DNA of 64,000 bases from Mycobacterium sp. NBC_00419 (GTDB taxonomy: Bacteria > Actinomycetota > Actinomycetes > Mycobacteriales > Mycobacteriaceae). Position 1 is the first letter of the stretch. Every line of letters starts with the position of its first letter. The notes under the pieces are model-generated. The model did no database searches and was not told the origin of the DNA. It saw nothing but the letters and a program-made list of their open reading frames with translations. Below, in pieces: positions 35,220 to 43,658 of this stretch. The stretch covers positions 2,666,001-2,730,000 of the forward strand of contig NZ_CP107931.1 of the NCBI RefSeq assembly GCF_036023875.1, given 5' to 3'. A program made the translations under genes and the position numbers.

Positions 35220-36008
35220 GTGACTCCACTTCTGTTTTCTGTGCTGGTTTTCGTCGGCGTTGCTCTCGCCGCTGCGTTGGGTTTTCGGCTGCACAGTCTT
35301 GCCTTGTTCAAGACTCAGGACGACGAGTCGCGCTCGGCGATGCGGGTCGCTCTCGGGCTCACATCGACGTTGACCGCAGTCGTACTCGGCTTGGTCGCCG
35401 CGTCCGCGATGAACGACTACGAACGCGCCAACGCGATGGTCGCCGGCCTGGCGATCGACTCCCTGACCCTGGACAACGTCCTGGAAAGCTACGGTCCCCA
35501 AACTGACCCGATCCGTAAGGAGGTCAAGGCAGGCCTGCGACGCCGAATCGACACCATCAGCTCCCCTGATGCGTACGCGGAATGGGACACCCAGTCGGCC
35601 TCAACCGCGAGCTCCGGGGGTGGGGTGGAGGCGCTCTACACCGCGGTGGCGGCCCTCAAACCCACCACCGACCTGCAGGAGCGCCTGCAGACCCGCGCAC
35701 TCGACATGCTCGGTGGTGACCTGTCCTTCGGCGACGGCAATATCGCTCAGAAGCGATGGCTGTTCTCGGTGCACCCGGCGACGCTACCGGCGGTCTTCTT
35801 CGCCGTCGTCATTCTCTGGATGCTGTTGGAGTTCTTCAGCTTCGGGCTTCTGTCACCGCGGTCGCCGGCGGTCTACCTGTCGATAGCGGCCGCGGCCATC
35901 GTCGTCACGAGCGCGATCTTCCTGATCATGGAACTCGACGACCCCCTCGGCGGGCATGTCCGGGTTTCCGTCGAACCTCTCAAACGGGCGATAGCGCTGA
36001 TCGGCTGA
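35220..36008 (+). CDS. DUF4239 family membrane protein
   Basis: 262 residues from GTG 35220, with a purine-rich GGGGG upstream. Four transmembrane segments: residues about 2-22, 45-65 (LTSTLTAVVLGLVAASA), 186-206 (AVFFAVVILWMLLEFFSF) and 220-240 (SIAAAAIVVTSAIFLIMEL). The central soluble region (about 70-180) is mostly helical, with conserved LDNVLESYG and LFSVHPATLPAVFF. Function of this family is unknown. Convergent with the downstream DapB-like gene. Confidence 0.76.
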   Translation: MTPLLFSVLVFVGVALAAALGFRLHSLALFKTQDDESRSAMRVALGLTSTLTAVVLGLVAASAMNDYERANAMVAGLAIDSLTLDNVLESYGPQTDPIRKEVKAGLRRRIDTISSPDAYAEWDTQSASTASSGGGVEALYTAVAALKPTTDLQERLQTRALDMLGGDLSFGDGNIAQKRWLFSVHPATLPAVFFAVVILWMLLEFFSFGLLSPRSPAVYLSIAAAAIVVTSAIFLIMELDDPLGGHVRVSVEPLKRAIALIG

Positions 36009-36016
36009 CCGCAGCA

Positions 36017-37102
36017 CTACTCGGCAGCCGACGCGAACGCACCGAGCGGCGTGGTCAAGGGCAACTCCAGCGACGACACCAGGCCCGGCGGAGCCGCGAC
36101 GACGTAGGGAACGGCGTTGAGACACCGCATCGCCGTCGCGACCATACCTTCATCACCGGCCGTGCCCGGTTCACCGATCATCAACTCGCACATGAGATTC
36201 GGCGATCCCTCGATGATGACGCGGTAGGTTCCGTCGCGGCTTGCACTCGGCCAGTCGGGCGCCAGGTCGGGCGCCATCCGGTTGACGTGCTCGATGACGA
36301 TAGCGTCGCGGCCGTCGACCACGCCGATCGACTCCATTCGCACTGCGCCACAGGTCCCTGCTTCGATCACACCGCACGCCACGCTGAGATCCCTTGGAGT
36401 GGGCTGGCGTTCGTAGGTTTCGCGGATCTCGTCGAGGGTGACGCCCAGTGCCGCGGCGACATAGTGCACGGGTGGCCCCCAGGCATGCTGTTGCACCCCG
36501 GGAAACTGCATCATCGGCGTGAAGTCGAGTGGTTTACCGAAGCCGAAGACGTCGCGCATCATGAATTCGTCGGGATAGGTGTCGTAGCAAAATATTTCCT
36601 GCGTGCGGATAGAGGTGATGGTTCGCGACATGGTGGTCAGCACCGCAGCCAGCTGGTCACCGGCGAACCCCGGTTCGACGCCCGAGGCATAGAGCGAGGC
36701 ACCGCCCTCGGCGGCCGCCGCGTCGAGTTGGGCGGTGAGTTCGGTGTTGAACGAGCGCGGGTAGACCAGGCCGGGCGTGCTGACGGTCACCACGTTGATG
36801 CCGGCGCGCAGCAGTTGGCAGTACATCGGGACGTTGACGGCATCGAGTTCGGGGCCCGACGCGGTGTACACCGCGCAGTCGGGTTTCTGGGCGATCAGGT
36901 CGTCGAGGCTGCGTGTCGTGCGCAGTCCCGTCGGGGATCCACCGAGCAACTCACCGACGTCGCGGTCCGCCTTGCCCTCGCTGTGTACCCACACCGCAAC
37001 CAGATCGAGGCCGTCGCGCTCGAGCACGGTCTCGGCGACGAGCGTGCCGACGGTACCGGTGGCGATGACGGCGATCCGCAGTGCAGGGCTCATGCGGGCC
37101 AT
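36017..37102 (-). CDS. Dihydrodipicolinate reductase-like NAD(P)-binding protein
   Basis: About 361 residues from ATG 37102, or 358 from ATG 37093. The N-terminal Rossmann motif LRIAVIATGTVGTLVAETVL is followed by VWVHSEGKADRDVGELLGG, and the middle domain contains GINVVTVSTPGLVYPR, SLYASGVEPGFAGDQ and IFCYDTYPDEFMMRDVFGFG. Mycobacteria carry several such proteins outside lysine synthesis; the true DapB is shorter (about 245 residues), so this one probably acts on another substrate. Convergent with the DUF4239 gene. Confidence 0.75.
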   Translation of the reverse strand: MARMSPALRIAVIATGTVGTLVAETVLERDGLDLVAVWVHSEGKADRDVGELLGGSPTGLRTTRSLDDLIAQKPDCAVYTASGPELDAVNVPMYCQLLRAGINVVTVSTPGLVYPRSFNTELTAQLDAAAAEGGASLYASGVEPGFAGDQLAAVLTTMSRTITSIRTQEIFCYDTYPDEFMMRDVFGFGKPLDFTPMMQFPGVQQHAWGPPVHYVAAALGVTLDEIRETYERQPTPRDLSVACGVIEAGTCGAVRMESIGVVDGRDAIVIEHVNRMAPDLAPDWPSASRDGTYRVIIEGSPNLMCELMIGEPGTAGDEGMVATAMRCLNAVPYVVAAPPGLVSSLELPLTTPLGAFASAAE

Positions 37103-37180
37103 GCTCGTCGGCGCGCGACCACGACAACAGCCCACTCCCGCTGAGCGAGAGCGTCACCCGTGGTCTGCCAGACTCGAGGG

Positions 37181-38128
37181 ATGCAGCTGGTCGACATCGA
37201 CGACATCAGGGCGGCCGCCGAGCGCATCCGCGAGTCGGTCGTGCGCACCCCGCTGCTTCCCGCGCTGTGGGGCGATCCCGACCGGCCGTTGTGGATCAAA
37301 CCCGAGAATCTGCAGGCGATCGGGGCGTTCAAGGTGCGCGGCGCGTTCAACGCCATCGGCCGTCTCGACGACGCGGCCAGGGCCCGCGGAGTGGTGGCCT
37401 ACTCCAGTGGCAACCACGCCCAGGCGGTGGCGTACGCGTCGTCGCTGTCGGGGATCACCGCGCACATCGTGATGCCCGAGGAAACACCCGTCATCAAGGT
37501 CGAGGCGACGCGCCGGCTGGGCGCCGAGGTCGTGCTGTGTGCCGCGGGCCGGCGCGAGGCCGTCGCCGAGGAACTCGTCGCGAGCACCGGCGGGGTGCTG
37601 ATCCCCCCGTTCGACCATCCCGACGTGATCGCCGGCCAGGGCACGGTCGGGCTCGAGATCGTCGAGGACCTTCCCGACGTGGACACCGTGCTGGTGCCGG
37701 TCAGCGGCGGCGGCCTGGCCTCCGGCATCGGGACCGCGATCAAGGCGATCTCCCCCACTACCACCGTGTTCGGGGTCGAGCCTGAACTGGCGGCCGACGC
37801 CGCCGAAGGGCTACGTCTGGGGCACCGGGTCGACTGGTCGATCGAACAGCGCAACCGGACCGTCGCCGACGGCCTGCGCTCGCAGCCCTCGGCGTTGACC
37901 TTCGCGCATCTGGAGCGGGTCCTCGACGGCGTGCTCACCGTGTCGGAGGACCAGATCCTCGACGCCGTGGCCGAACTCGCGCACCGGGCGCATCTGGTGG
38001 CCGAGCCCAGCGGCGCGGTGACACTGGCCGCCTATCGGCACGCCGCGCTTCCGCCGGGGCGCACGGTCATCGTGTTGTCCGGCGGCAACATCGCGCCGGA
38101 GCTGCTGGCGAGCGTGCTGTCCGCCTGA
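37181..38128 (+). CDS. Threonine/serine ammonia-lyase (PLP-dependent dehydratase)
   Basis: 315 residues from ATG 37181. Fold type II PLP enzyme: Lys51 in AIGAFKVRGAFN binds the cofactor, SSGNHAQAVAYA is the substrate loop, and VSGGGLASGIGTAI binds the phosphate. No C-terminal ACT regulatory domain, so it is the short catabolic type (or a serine racemase relative). Converts Thr to 2-oxobutyrate, or Ser to pyruvate, and ammonia. An upstream in-frame GTG at 37160 is less likely. Confidence 0.88.
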   Translation: MQLVDIDDIRAAAERIRESVVRTPLLPALWGDPDRPLWIKPENLQAIGAFKVRGAFNAIGRLDDAARARGVVAYSSGNHAQAVAYASSLSGITAHIVMPEETPVIKVEATRRLGAEVVLCAAGRREAVAEELVASTGGVLIPPFDHPDVIAGQGTVGLEIVEDLPDVDTVLVPVSGGGLASGIGTAIKAISPTTTVFGVEPELAADAAEGLRLGHRVDWSIEQRNRTVADGLRSQPSALTFAHLERVLDGVLTVSEDQILDAVAELAHRAHLVAEPSGAVTLAAYRHAALPPGRTVIVLSGGNIAPELLASVLSA

Positions 38129-38140
38129 GGTTCGGCGTCC

Positions 38141-39142
38141 CTACACGCCCGCGTTACGGGCCAGGCTGACGGCGTAGGAGTTGATGAACCGCCCGGCGCC
38201 CGGCTCGCCGCGGCCGCACGATCCATCGGACTCACCGGGACGCTTGACCCACAGGAACGCGTCGATGTGCCCGTTGCCGGTGTCGGTCGTGGGCCGCACG
38301 CCCAATGCCCGGCCGGGCGGGTTGCACCAGTACATCGAATCGCCCTCGACCGGTCCTGCGCCGTTACGCGACGTGTCGATGACGTAGTGGGCGCCGTTGG
38401 TCTGTGCCGAGATGGCTTCCCCGTAGCCGATCTCCTCACCGGTGCTGAAGAAGTTGGCGGTATTGAGGCTAAAGCCGCGTGTCTTGCCGACGCCGACCTG
38501 GTTGAGCCGGTTGGCCATCTCGTCGGCGGCGACCCAGCGCGAGTGGCCGCCGTCGACGTACACCGCGGTGCCGGGATTGGCGGTCAACGTGTCGACGGCG
38601 TAGCTGATCAGGTCGAAGCGTTCCTGGCGCGCGCTGCCCGACAGGCAGTCCGCCATGGCCAGTGCGTCGGGTTCGAGGATGATCGCCGCGGGCCCCGAAC
38701 CGATGGCGGCGGCGACGCCGTTGATCCAGCCCCGGTAGGCGTCACCGGAGCCGAAGCCGCCCGCCGCGAAGTTGCCGCAGTCGCGATGCGGGATTCCGTA
38801 GAGCGCCAGCAGCGGGATGGTGCCCGCGGCCTGCGCGGCGCTGATGTACTTGGCGTCGACCGACGGCGTGGACAGGCTGTCCATCCAGTACGCCTGCGGG
38901 GTGTTGGCGATGTAGGCCAGCTCCGGGCTCGACGGGTCGGCGTTGGCGGCTCGCATCGCGGCCGAGTTGGGATTCACATAGAGCGGCAGCCCGGCCAGCG
39001 GGTTGCCTTCATCGGCCAACAGCACCAGCCGGTTCTCGCCGGCCTGGGTGGGCCCGGCCACCGCGGCGGTGAGAACCACCGCCGCGACCGTGAAGAAGGG
39101 AACGATCCATCGCGCGACTGCGCCGGCAGCTGAGGACACCAC
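38141..39142 (-). CDS. Glycoside hydrolase family 6 cellulase, secreted
   Basis: 333 residues from GTG 39142, supported by TACTTT (39155-39150, minus strand) 7 bases upstream and TTGGCA 18 bases before that. An upstream in-frame start at 39232 would give 363 residues with 30 residues before the signal. Signal segment RWIVPFFTVAAVVLTAAVA. GH6 motifs: PLLALYGIPHRDCGNFAAGG, IILEPDALA (catalytic Asp), TRGFSLNTANF, HYVIDTSRNG and DAFLWVKRPGESDG. Inverting endo- or exo-glucanase on beta-1,4-glucan. Mycobacterial homologue is CelA1. No cellulose-binding module is attached. Confidence 0.88.
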   Translation of the reverse strand: MVSSAAGAVARWIVPFFTVAAVVLTAAVAGPTQAGENRLVLLADEGNPLAGLPLYVNPNSAAMRAANADPSSPELAYIANTPQAYWMDSLSTPSVDAKYISAAQAAGTIPLLALYGIPHRDCGNFAAGGFGSGDAYRGWINGVAAAIGSGPAAIILEPDALAMADCLSGSARQERFDLISYAVDTLTANPGTAVYVDGGHSRWVAADEMANRLNQVGVGKTRGFSLNTANFFSTGEEIGYGEAISAQTNGAHYVIDTSRNGAGPVEGDSMYWCNPPGRALGVRPTTDTGNGHIDAFLWVKRPGESDGSCGRGEPGAGRFINSYAVSLARNAGV

Positions 39143-39290
39143 GTCAAGGAAAGTAGTGCCGCGTGTCAATATGTGCCAATCCGCACCCGGCGGACACGGC
39201 TGCAGCCAAACAACATTGGGCACACTGGTCACATCGACACCTGGCGCGATCCCTAACCGCCGTCTGCGACCCGCGTGAAGCGGCCGTCAA

Positions 39291-39320
39291 ACAGTCAACT
39301 CTGACCGCGATCGGTAGCCT
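39291..39320 (+). promoter_or_regulatory. Operator copy 1 and leaderless promoter of the TetR gene at 39327
   Basis: ACAGTCAACTCTGAC (39291-39305) is repeated exactly upstream of the acyl-CoA dehydrogenase at 39962-39976. TAGCCT (39315-39320) is a TANNNT hexamer ending 6 bases before the ATG at 39327, which indicates a leaderless transcript. The motif lies just upstream of the -10, so the repressor would autoregulate. Confidence 0.6.
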
Positions 39321-39326
39321 TCCGGT

Positions 39327-39962
39327 ATGACCGAGCCCGCTCCTGAGCGCCGCACTCACGGCACCCGCCGTGCGGACAGCAGCGCGCTGATCCTGCAGGC
39401 GGCGGTGCAGACACTGGTGGCACACGGCTACAGCGGCGCCACCACGGTGACGGTGCAGGAACTCGCCGGCGTATCCCGGGGACGGCTGTTGCACTACTTC
39501 CCTTCGCGTGAGGCACTGCTCGTGGCGGCGGCCCAGCATCTGGCCAGCGTGCGCATCGAAGAGATGGAGCGCTGCTTCGACACCGGGCCGGCCGGCGCCG
39601 CGAGCGGGGCAGACAGAGTCGACTACGCAGTCGATTTACTGTGGAGCACGTTCCGCCAGCCCTACTTCTGGGCGGCGATGGAACTGTGGGTGGCGGCGCG
39701 CACGAATGCCGAGCTGCGGGCGGAGCTCATCGACAGCGAGCGCCGGCTCGGACGCGCCATCGAGCACGTCATCGCCACCATGTTCGGACCGGTGCACAGC
39801 AGTCACCCGGCATTCGACGACGTGCGCGAGCTGCTGTTCACCAGCATGCGCGGCGTTGCGCTGACCTATGCGCTCGAGGGCCGCGACCACGACGTCGATC
39901 CCCACCTGGCGTTGTGGAAACGGCTGGCCCGCGCGGCCCTGCTGGCCAACGAAGGGGATTGA
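39327..39962 (+). CDS. TetR family repressor of the acyl-CoA dehydrogenase operon
   Basis: 211 residues. TetR HTH: LILQAAVQTLVAHGYSGAT, then VTVQELAGVSRGRLLHYFPSREALLVAA. The C-terminal domain contains an aromatic-rich helix FRQPYFWAAMELWVAART. Its own promoter and that of the next gene share the 15-bp motif ACAGTCAACTCTGAC, so it probably represses both. The downstream palindrome overlaps its TGA stop codon. Inducer likely an acyl-CoA or related lipid, by inference from the target gene. Confidence 0.88.
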   Translation: MTEPAPERRTHGTRRADSSALILQAAVQTLVAHGYSGATTVTVQELAGVSRGRLLHYFPSREALLVAAAQHLASVRIEEMERCFDTGPAGAASGADRVDYAVDLLWSTFRQPYFWAAMELWVAARTNAELRAELIDSERRLGRAIEHVIATMFGPVHSSHPAFDDVRELLFTSMRGVALTYALEGRDHDVDPHLALWKRLARAALLANEGD

Positions 39963-39985
39963 CAGTCAACTCTGACTGTTATTGT
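39962..39985 (+). promoter_or_regulatory. Palindromic operator copy 2 and leaderless promoter of the acyl-CoA dehydrogenase gene
   Basis: ACAGTCA-ACTC-TGACTGT (39962-39979) is a perfect 7-bp inverted repeat with a 4-base spacer; its first 15 bases equal operator copy 1. It abuts TATTGT (39980-39985), a TANNNT -10 ending 8 bases before the ATG at 39994. The palindrome begins at the last base of the TetR stop codon. Confidence 0.65.
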
Positions 39986-39993
39986 CTACATCC

Positions 39994-41235
39994 ATGACGG
40001 CGACTTCCGCGGTGACGGTGCCGCGTACCCAGGACCACATGACCCACGACGTCTGGCTGCCCGACGAGATCGTGTCGCTGCGCGCCGAAGCCCGCGTTGC
40101 CGTGGAGAAGACGGTCGTCCCGCATGCCCGCGAGATCGGCCAGCGCCCCGAGTCCGTCGACAGCTTCCCGTGGGCGGCGTTTCGCGGCCTGGCCGACGAG
40201 GGCATGTTCGCGGTGCCGTTCGGCCCGGACTACGGGCGCGGCCTCGAGCACCCCTTGCTCGGCACGTGCACGGTGGCCGAGGAGATCGCCTATCACTCCT
40301 CGTCACTGGCCGGTGTCTACGACGGCCAGTGCCTCCTGGTTCCGCAGACCCTGCAGTTCGCCAGCGAGGAGCTGCGGGCACGGCTGATTCCGGAGCTGGT
40401 CAGCGGCCGGGTGGCGTTCTCCTTTGCGACCACCGAACCCGAGACCAGTTCTGATCTGACCGCTGATCGGCTGCAGACCGTGGCCGAGGAGACCCCCGAC
40501 GGATTCATCCTCAACGGGCGCAAGCGCTGGATCACCAATAGCATTGTGGCGGGCTGGGTTTCGGTGCTCGTGCGAGCCGGGGCCGATGGCAACCGAGCGT
40601 CCATGCTCCTGGTGGACCTGTCGTCGCCGGGAGTTCGGATCGGTACCCCGGACCTCAAGATGGGCCACCGCGGCCAGATCACCGCCGACATCGTGTTCAC
40701 CGACGTCCAGGTACCCCGCGCCAACCTGCTGGGCACCGTCGGGGGCGGAATGGCAGTGGCCTTGTCGGCCCTGGTGCGGGGCCGCATCGGCATCGCCGCC
40801 GCCGGCGTCGGAGTCGCCCAAGCCGCACTCGATCTGGCAGTGCACAGGCTGCGGACCCGGCAGGTGTTCGGCGCTCCGCTCGGGGCGATGCAGCACTGGC
40901 AGTTCGTCATGGCCCAGCGCGCCACCGAGATCGAATGCGCGCGCACGCTTTACCAGAAGGCGGCGACCCTGATCGACCGCGGTGACCGGGGTGCCGAACC
41001 CGAGGCCGCGATGGCCAAGGCCTACAGCACCCGCCTGGCCAACGATCTCGTTCGCGAGGCCATCCAGATCCACGGCGCGCTCGGCTTCGCTCAGCAGGTC
41101 GGCGAGACAGGAGAATCGGTGCGGCTCGAAGAGATGTACCGGGACGCGAAGATCCTGGAGATCTTCGAAGGCGCCAACGAGGTACAGCAGTGGATCATCG
41201 CGCGCCAGCTCATCGGACGGGACGTCACGGGCTAA
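39994..41235 (+). CDS. Acyl-CoA dehydrogenase
   Basis: 413 residues from ATG 39994. Flavin-dependent acyl-CoA dehydrogenase: SFATTEPETSSDLTAD, RKRWITNSIVAGWVSVLVRAG, then GRIGIAAAGVGVAQAALDLA. The C-terminal part has LVREAIQIHGALGFAQQV and YRDAKILEIFEGANEVQQWI, where the Glu of FEGAN is the catalytic-base position. Performs the first oxidation of beta-oxidation on an unknown CoA thioester. Controlled by the preceding TetR gene through the palindrome that overlaps that gene's stop. Confidence 0.9.
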   Translation: MTATSAVTVPRTQDHMTHDVWLPDEIVSLRAEARVAVEKTVVPHAREIGQRPESVDSFPWAAFRGLADEGMFAVPFGPDYGRGLEHPLLGTCTVAEEIAYHSSSLAGVYDGQCLLVPQTLQFASEELRARLIPELVSGRVAFSFATTEPETSSDLTADRLQTVAEETPDGFILNGRKRWITNSIVAGWVSVLVRAGADGNRASMLLVDLSSPGVRIGTPDLKMGHRGQITADIVFTDVQVPRANLLGTVGGGMAVALSALVRGRIGIAAAGVGVAQAALDLAVHRLRTRQVFGAPLGAMQHWQFVMAQRATEIECARTLYQKAATLIDRGDRGAEPEAAMAKAYSTRLANDLVREAIQIHGALGFAQQVGETGESVRLEEMYRDAKILEIFEGANEVQQWIIARQLIGRDVTG

Positions 41236-41309
41236 TCCGGATGCGCCCGGCGCGCATCGGCCCTACTGTCTCTGCGGTCGGTAGGGCTGTTCGTCGGGAG
41301 GACCAGGTA

Positions 41310-41975
41310 GTGATCGTTGATCTGTCGCACACAATCCGCGCGGGGTTGGTGACCTACCCGGGACTGCCCGCCCCGTCGATCACCCCGTATCTGACCCGGG
41401 AAGATTCGCGCCAGGTGTATGCGCCGGGAACTGAGTTCGCCATGGACGTCATCACCATGATCGGCAACACGGGAACGTATCTGGATTCGCCGTTTCACCG
41501 CTACGGCGACGGCGGTGACCTGGCCACCCTGGACTTGGCCACCCTCGTCGACCTTCCGGCCACCGTGGTCCACCGCCGCGACGTAGCGTCGCGCGCCGTA
41601 GACGTCGCGGAGTTGCCCATCGATATCGAGCCCGGCTCGGCGGTGTTGATCGACACCGGCTGGGACCGCCACTTCGGTACCGAGGCCTACGGCATCGACG
41701 CACCCTTTCTTACCGAGGCGGCGACCGCACGACTGGTCGAGGCCCGGGTGGCGCTCGTAGGAATCGACTCGGTGAACATCGACGACACCAGTCCCGCCGC
41801 GGCCGGCCGGCGGCCCGTGCACACGATCCTGTTGGCGCATGGCATCCACGTCGTCGAGCACCTGACCAACCTTGCGGCGCTTCCCGCCCGAGGCGCCCGC
41901 TTCTCGGCGGCACCACCGCGAATTGAGGGCTTCGGCACGTTTCCCGTCCGCGCCTATGCGGTCGTCCCCGAATGA
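41310..41975 (+). CDS. Cyclase family protein (kynurenine formamidase-like)
   Basis: 221 residues from GTG 41310, with GGGAGG about 8 bases upstream. The metal-dependent hydrolase motif GNTGTYLDSPFHRYGDGG corresponds to HGTHxDxPxHF, with the first His replaced by Asn, then GSAVLIDTGWDRHFG and VGIDSVNIDDT. The C-terminal HGIHVVEHLTNLAALP includes a conserved His/Glu. Such enzymes hydrolyse N-formyl, cyclic amide or similar bonds. No kynurenine pathway gene is nearby, so the symbol is withheld. Confidence 0.8.
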   Translation: MIVDLSHTIRAGLVTYPGLPAPSITPYLTREDSRQVYAPGTEFAMDVITMIGNTGTYLDSPFHRYGDGGDLATLDLATLVDLPATVVHRRDVASRAVDVAELPIDIEPGSAVLIDTGWDRHFGTEAYGIDAPFLTEAATARLVEARVALVGIDSVNIDDTSPAAAGRRPVHTILLAHGIHVVEHLTNLAALPARGARFSAAPPRIEGFGTFPVRAYAVVPE

Positions 41976-41997
41976 GGCCGGCGGAGAGGTCTGTTGG

Positions 41998-42492
41998 GTG
42001 ACCGCCCTGGTCCCACCGAATCACGAAGCGGCACTGGCGCTGTGGCGTCATTATGTCGATACGCACCCCGATGTGCCGTCGATTCCGGAGCCGGCCGTCG
42101 AGCAATTCGGAGACTCACCGCAGCTGGCTGACGACTTGCTCGCCCTGATCCTGCGGAGAACCAAACGCGCCACAGCTGGATTGGTCGCCGACTATGAGAC
42201 TGCCGGCGAGCCGGTGCCCGGAGTCGGAGGCCACTGCGTCGTCTGCGATTCAGCCGGCCGACCGCAGTGCGTGACGCGCACGGTGGACGTGCGAACGGGC
42301 CCGCTCGACAGCGTCGACGCGGCGTTCGCATGGGACGAAGGCGAGGGCGACCGCACCCGCGAAAGCTGGCTGGCCGAACACGAGCGCTTCTTCCGGGGGC
42401 GGCTGAACAGTCTGGGTCTGCCCTGGTCCCGCGACGTGGACGTGGTCTTCGAACGATTCGAGGTGGTGTGGCCGCAGGACGTCGCCGAGTGA
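41998..42492 (+). CDS. ASCH domain protein
   Basis: 164 residues from GTG 41998, chosen because GGAGAGG (41982-41988) sits 9 bases upstream; ATG 41956 would give 178 residues overlapping the cyclase gene. ASCH (PUA-like beta-barrel) signals are ATAGLVADYETAGEPVPGVGG, then WAFD-like AAFAWDEGEGDRTRESWLAEHERFF. Family proteins bind RNA or nucleotides; one subclass hydrolyses N4-acetylcytidine. The exact role here is not known. Follows the cyclase gene with 22 bases between. Confidence 0.75.
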   Translation: MTALVPPNHEAALALWRHYVDTHPDVPSIPEPAVEQFGDSPQLADDLLALILRRTKRATAGLVADYETAGEPVPGVGGHCVVCDSAGRPQCVTRTVDVRTGPLDSVDAAFAWDEGEGDRTRESWLAEHERFFRGRLNSLGLPWSRDVDVVFERFEVVWPQDVAE

Positions 42493-42599
42493 ATGCCGGG
42501 CACCGGCTGAACCCACTACCTGCATTTGTGGCCCTGTCCGGACGTTAGGGTTCTCCTATCGGCTTCCGTGAACAGGCCGATGGAAGAGTTGAGACATTC

Positions 42600-43631
42600 A
42601 TGACCGAAGCACCAGCAGCGTCGGCGCTCGAATCCCGGGTCGGCCACTACTACCAGATGGACGGCACCTACCTGGTCGGCCGCGAGAAGCTGCGCGAATA
42701 CGCCCGCGCCGTGCAGGACTACAACCCCGCACACTGGGATGTCGCCGCTGCCGCTGAGCTGGGCTATTCGGACGTGATCGCACCGCTGACGTTCACCTCG
42801 GCGCCGGGCATGCAGTGCAACCGGCGGATGTTCGAAGAGATCGTCGTCGGCTACGACACCTACCTGCAGACCGAAGAGGTCTTCGAGCAGCACCGCCCCA
42901 TCGTGGCCGGCGACGAGCTGCACATCGACGTCGAACTGACCTCCGTGCGCAGGACGGCGGGCCGCGACTTCATCACCGTCACCAACACCTTCACCGATGC
43001 CGCGGGCGAGCGGGTGCACACCCTGCACACCACCGTCGTCGGCATCACCGCCGAGGATATTGACGCGGGAGTCAAAGCGGCCGTGCAGAAAGCCATGATG
43101 CACGACATGAACATCATCGACCTCCCGGGATCGGACGGTGACTACCAGAAGGAGGAGCGGCCGGCAGGCGAGGTCCGGATCTCCGACGGCGGACTGACCC
43201 GCGCTCCCGGCACGCCGTCCTTCGACGAGCTCACGGTCGGCGACGAACTACCTGCGCACCACACTCGGCTGTCTCGCGGCGACCTGGTCAACTACGCCGG
43301 GGTTGCCGGCGACGCCAACCCGATTCACTGGGACGAGGACATCGCCAAGCTGGCGGGGCTGCCCGATGTGATCGCCCACGGCATGCTCACCATGGGCCTG
43401 GGCGCCGGGTTCGTCTCCGACTGGACCCGCGATCCCGGGGCGGTGACCCGCTACACGGTGCGGTTGTCCCAGCCCGCGGTCGTGTCGGCCAAGGAGGGTG
43501 CCGACATCGAATTCAGCGGCCGCATCAAGTCGTTGGATCCCGAAACCCGAAGCGGCGTCATCATTGTCGGCGCAAAATCGGACGGCCAGAAGATCTTCGG
43601 TCTGGCGACGCAGCACATCCGCTTCAGCTGA
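42600..43631 (+). CDS. Fused HadA/HadB-type (3R)-hydroxyacyl-ACP dehydratase
   Basis: 343 residues containing two hot-dog folds. N-terminal half (HadA-like, about 10-160) has RAVQDYNPAHWD, and C-terminal half (HadB/MaoC-like, about 205-343) has YAGVAGDANPIHWDED then VIAHGMLTMGLGAGFV. Both halves keep the Asp...His pair of hydratase-2 enzymes. In M. tuberculosis the equivalent HadA and HadB are separate subunits of FAS-II mycolate synthesis; here they are one chain. SD GGAAGAG precedes the ATG. It is unlinked to other FAS-II genes in this window. Confidence 0.87.
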   Translation: MTEAPAASALESRVGHYYQMDGTYLVGREKLREYARAVQDYNPAHWDVAAAAELGYSDVIAPLTFTSAPGMQCNRRMFEEIVVGYDTYLQTEEVFEQHRPIVAGDELHIDVELTSVRRTAGRDFITVTNTFTDAAGERVHTLHTTVVGITAEDIDAGVKAAVQKAMMHDMNIIDLPGSDGDYQKEERPAGEVRISDGGLTRAPGTPSFDELTVGDELPAHHTRLSRGDLVNYAGVAGDANPIHWDEDIAKLAGLPDVIAHGMLTMGLGAGFVSDWTRDPGAVTRYTVRLSQPAVVSAKEGADIEFSGRIKSLDPETRSGVIIVGAKSDGQKIFGLATQHIRFS

Positions 43632-43658
43632 TGCGGTAGCGGCGCGAGCGCAGCCCGT

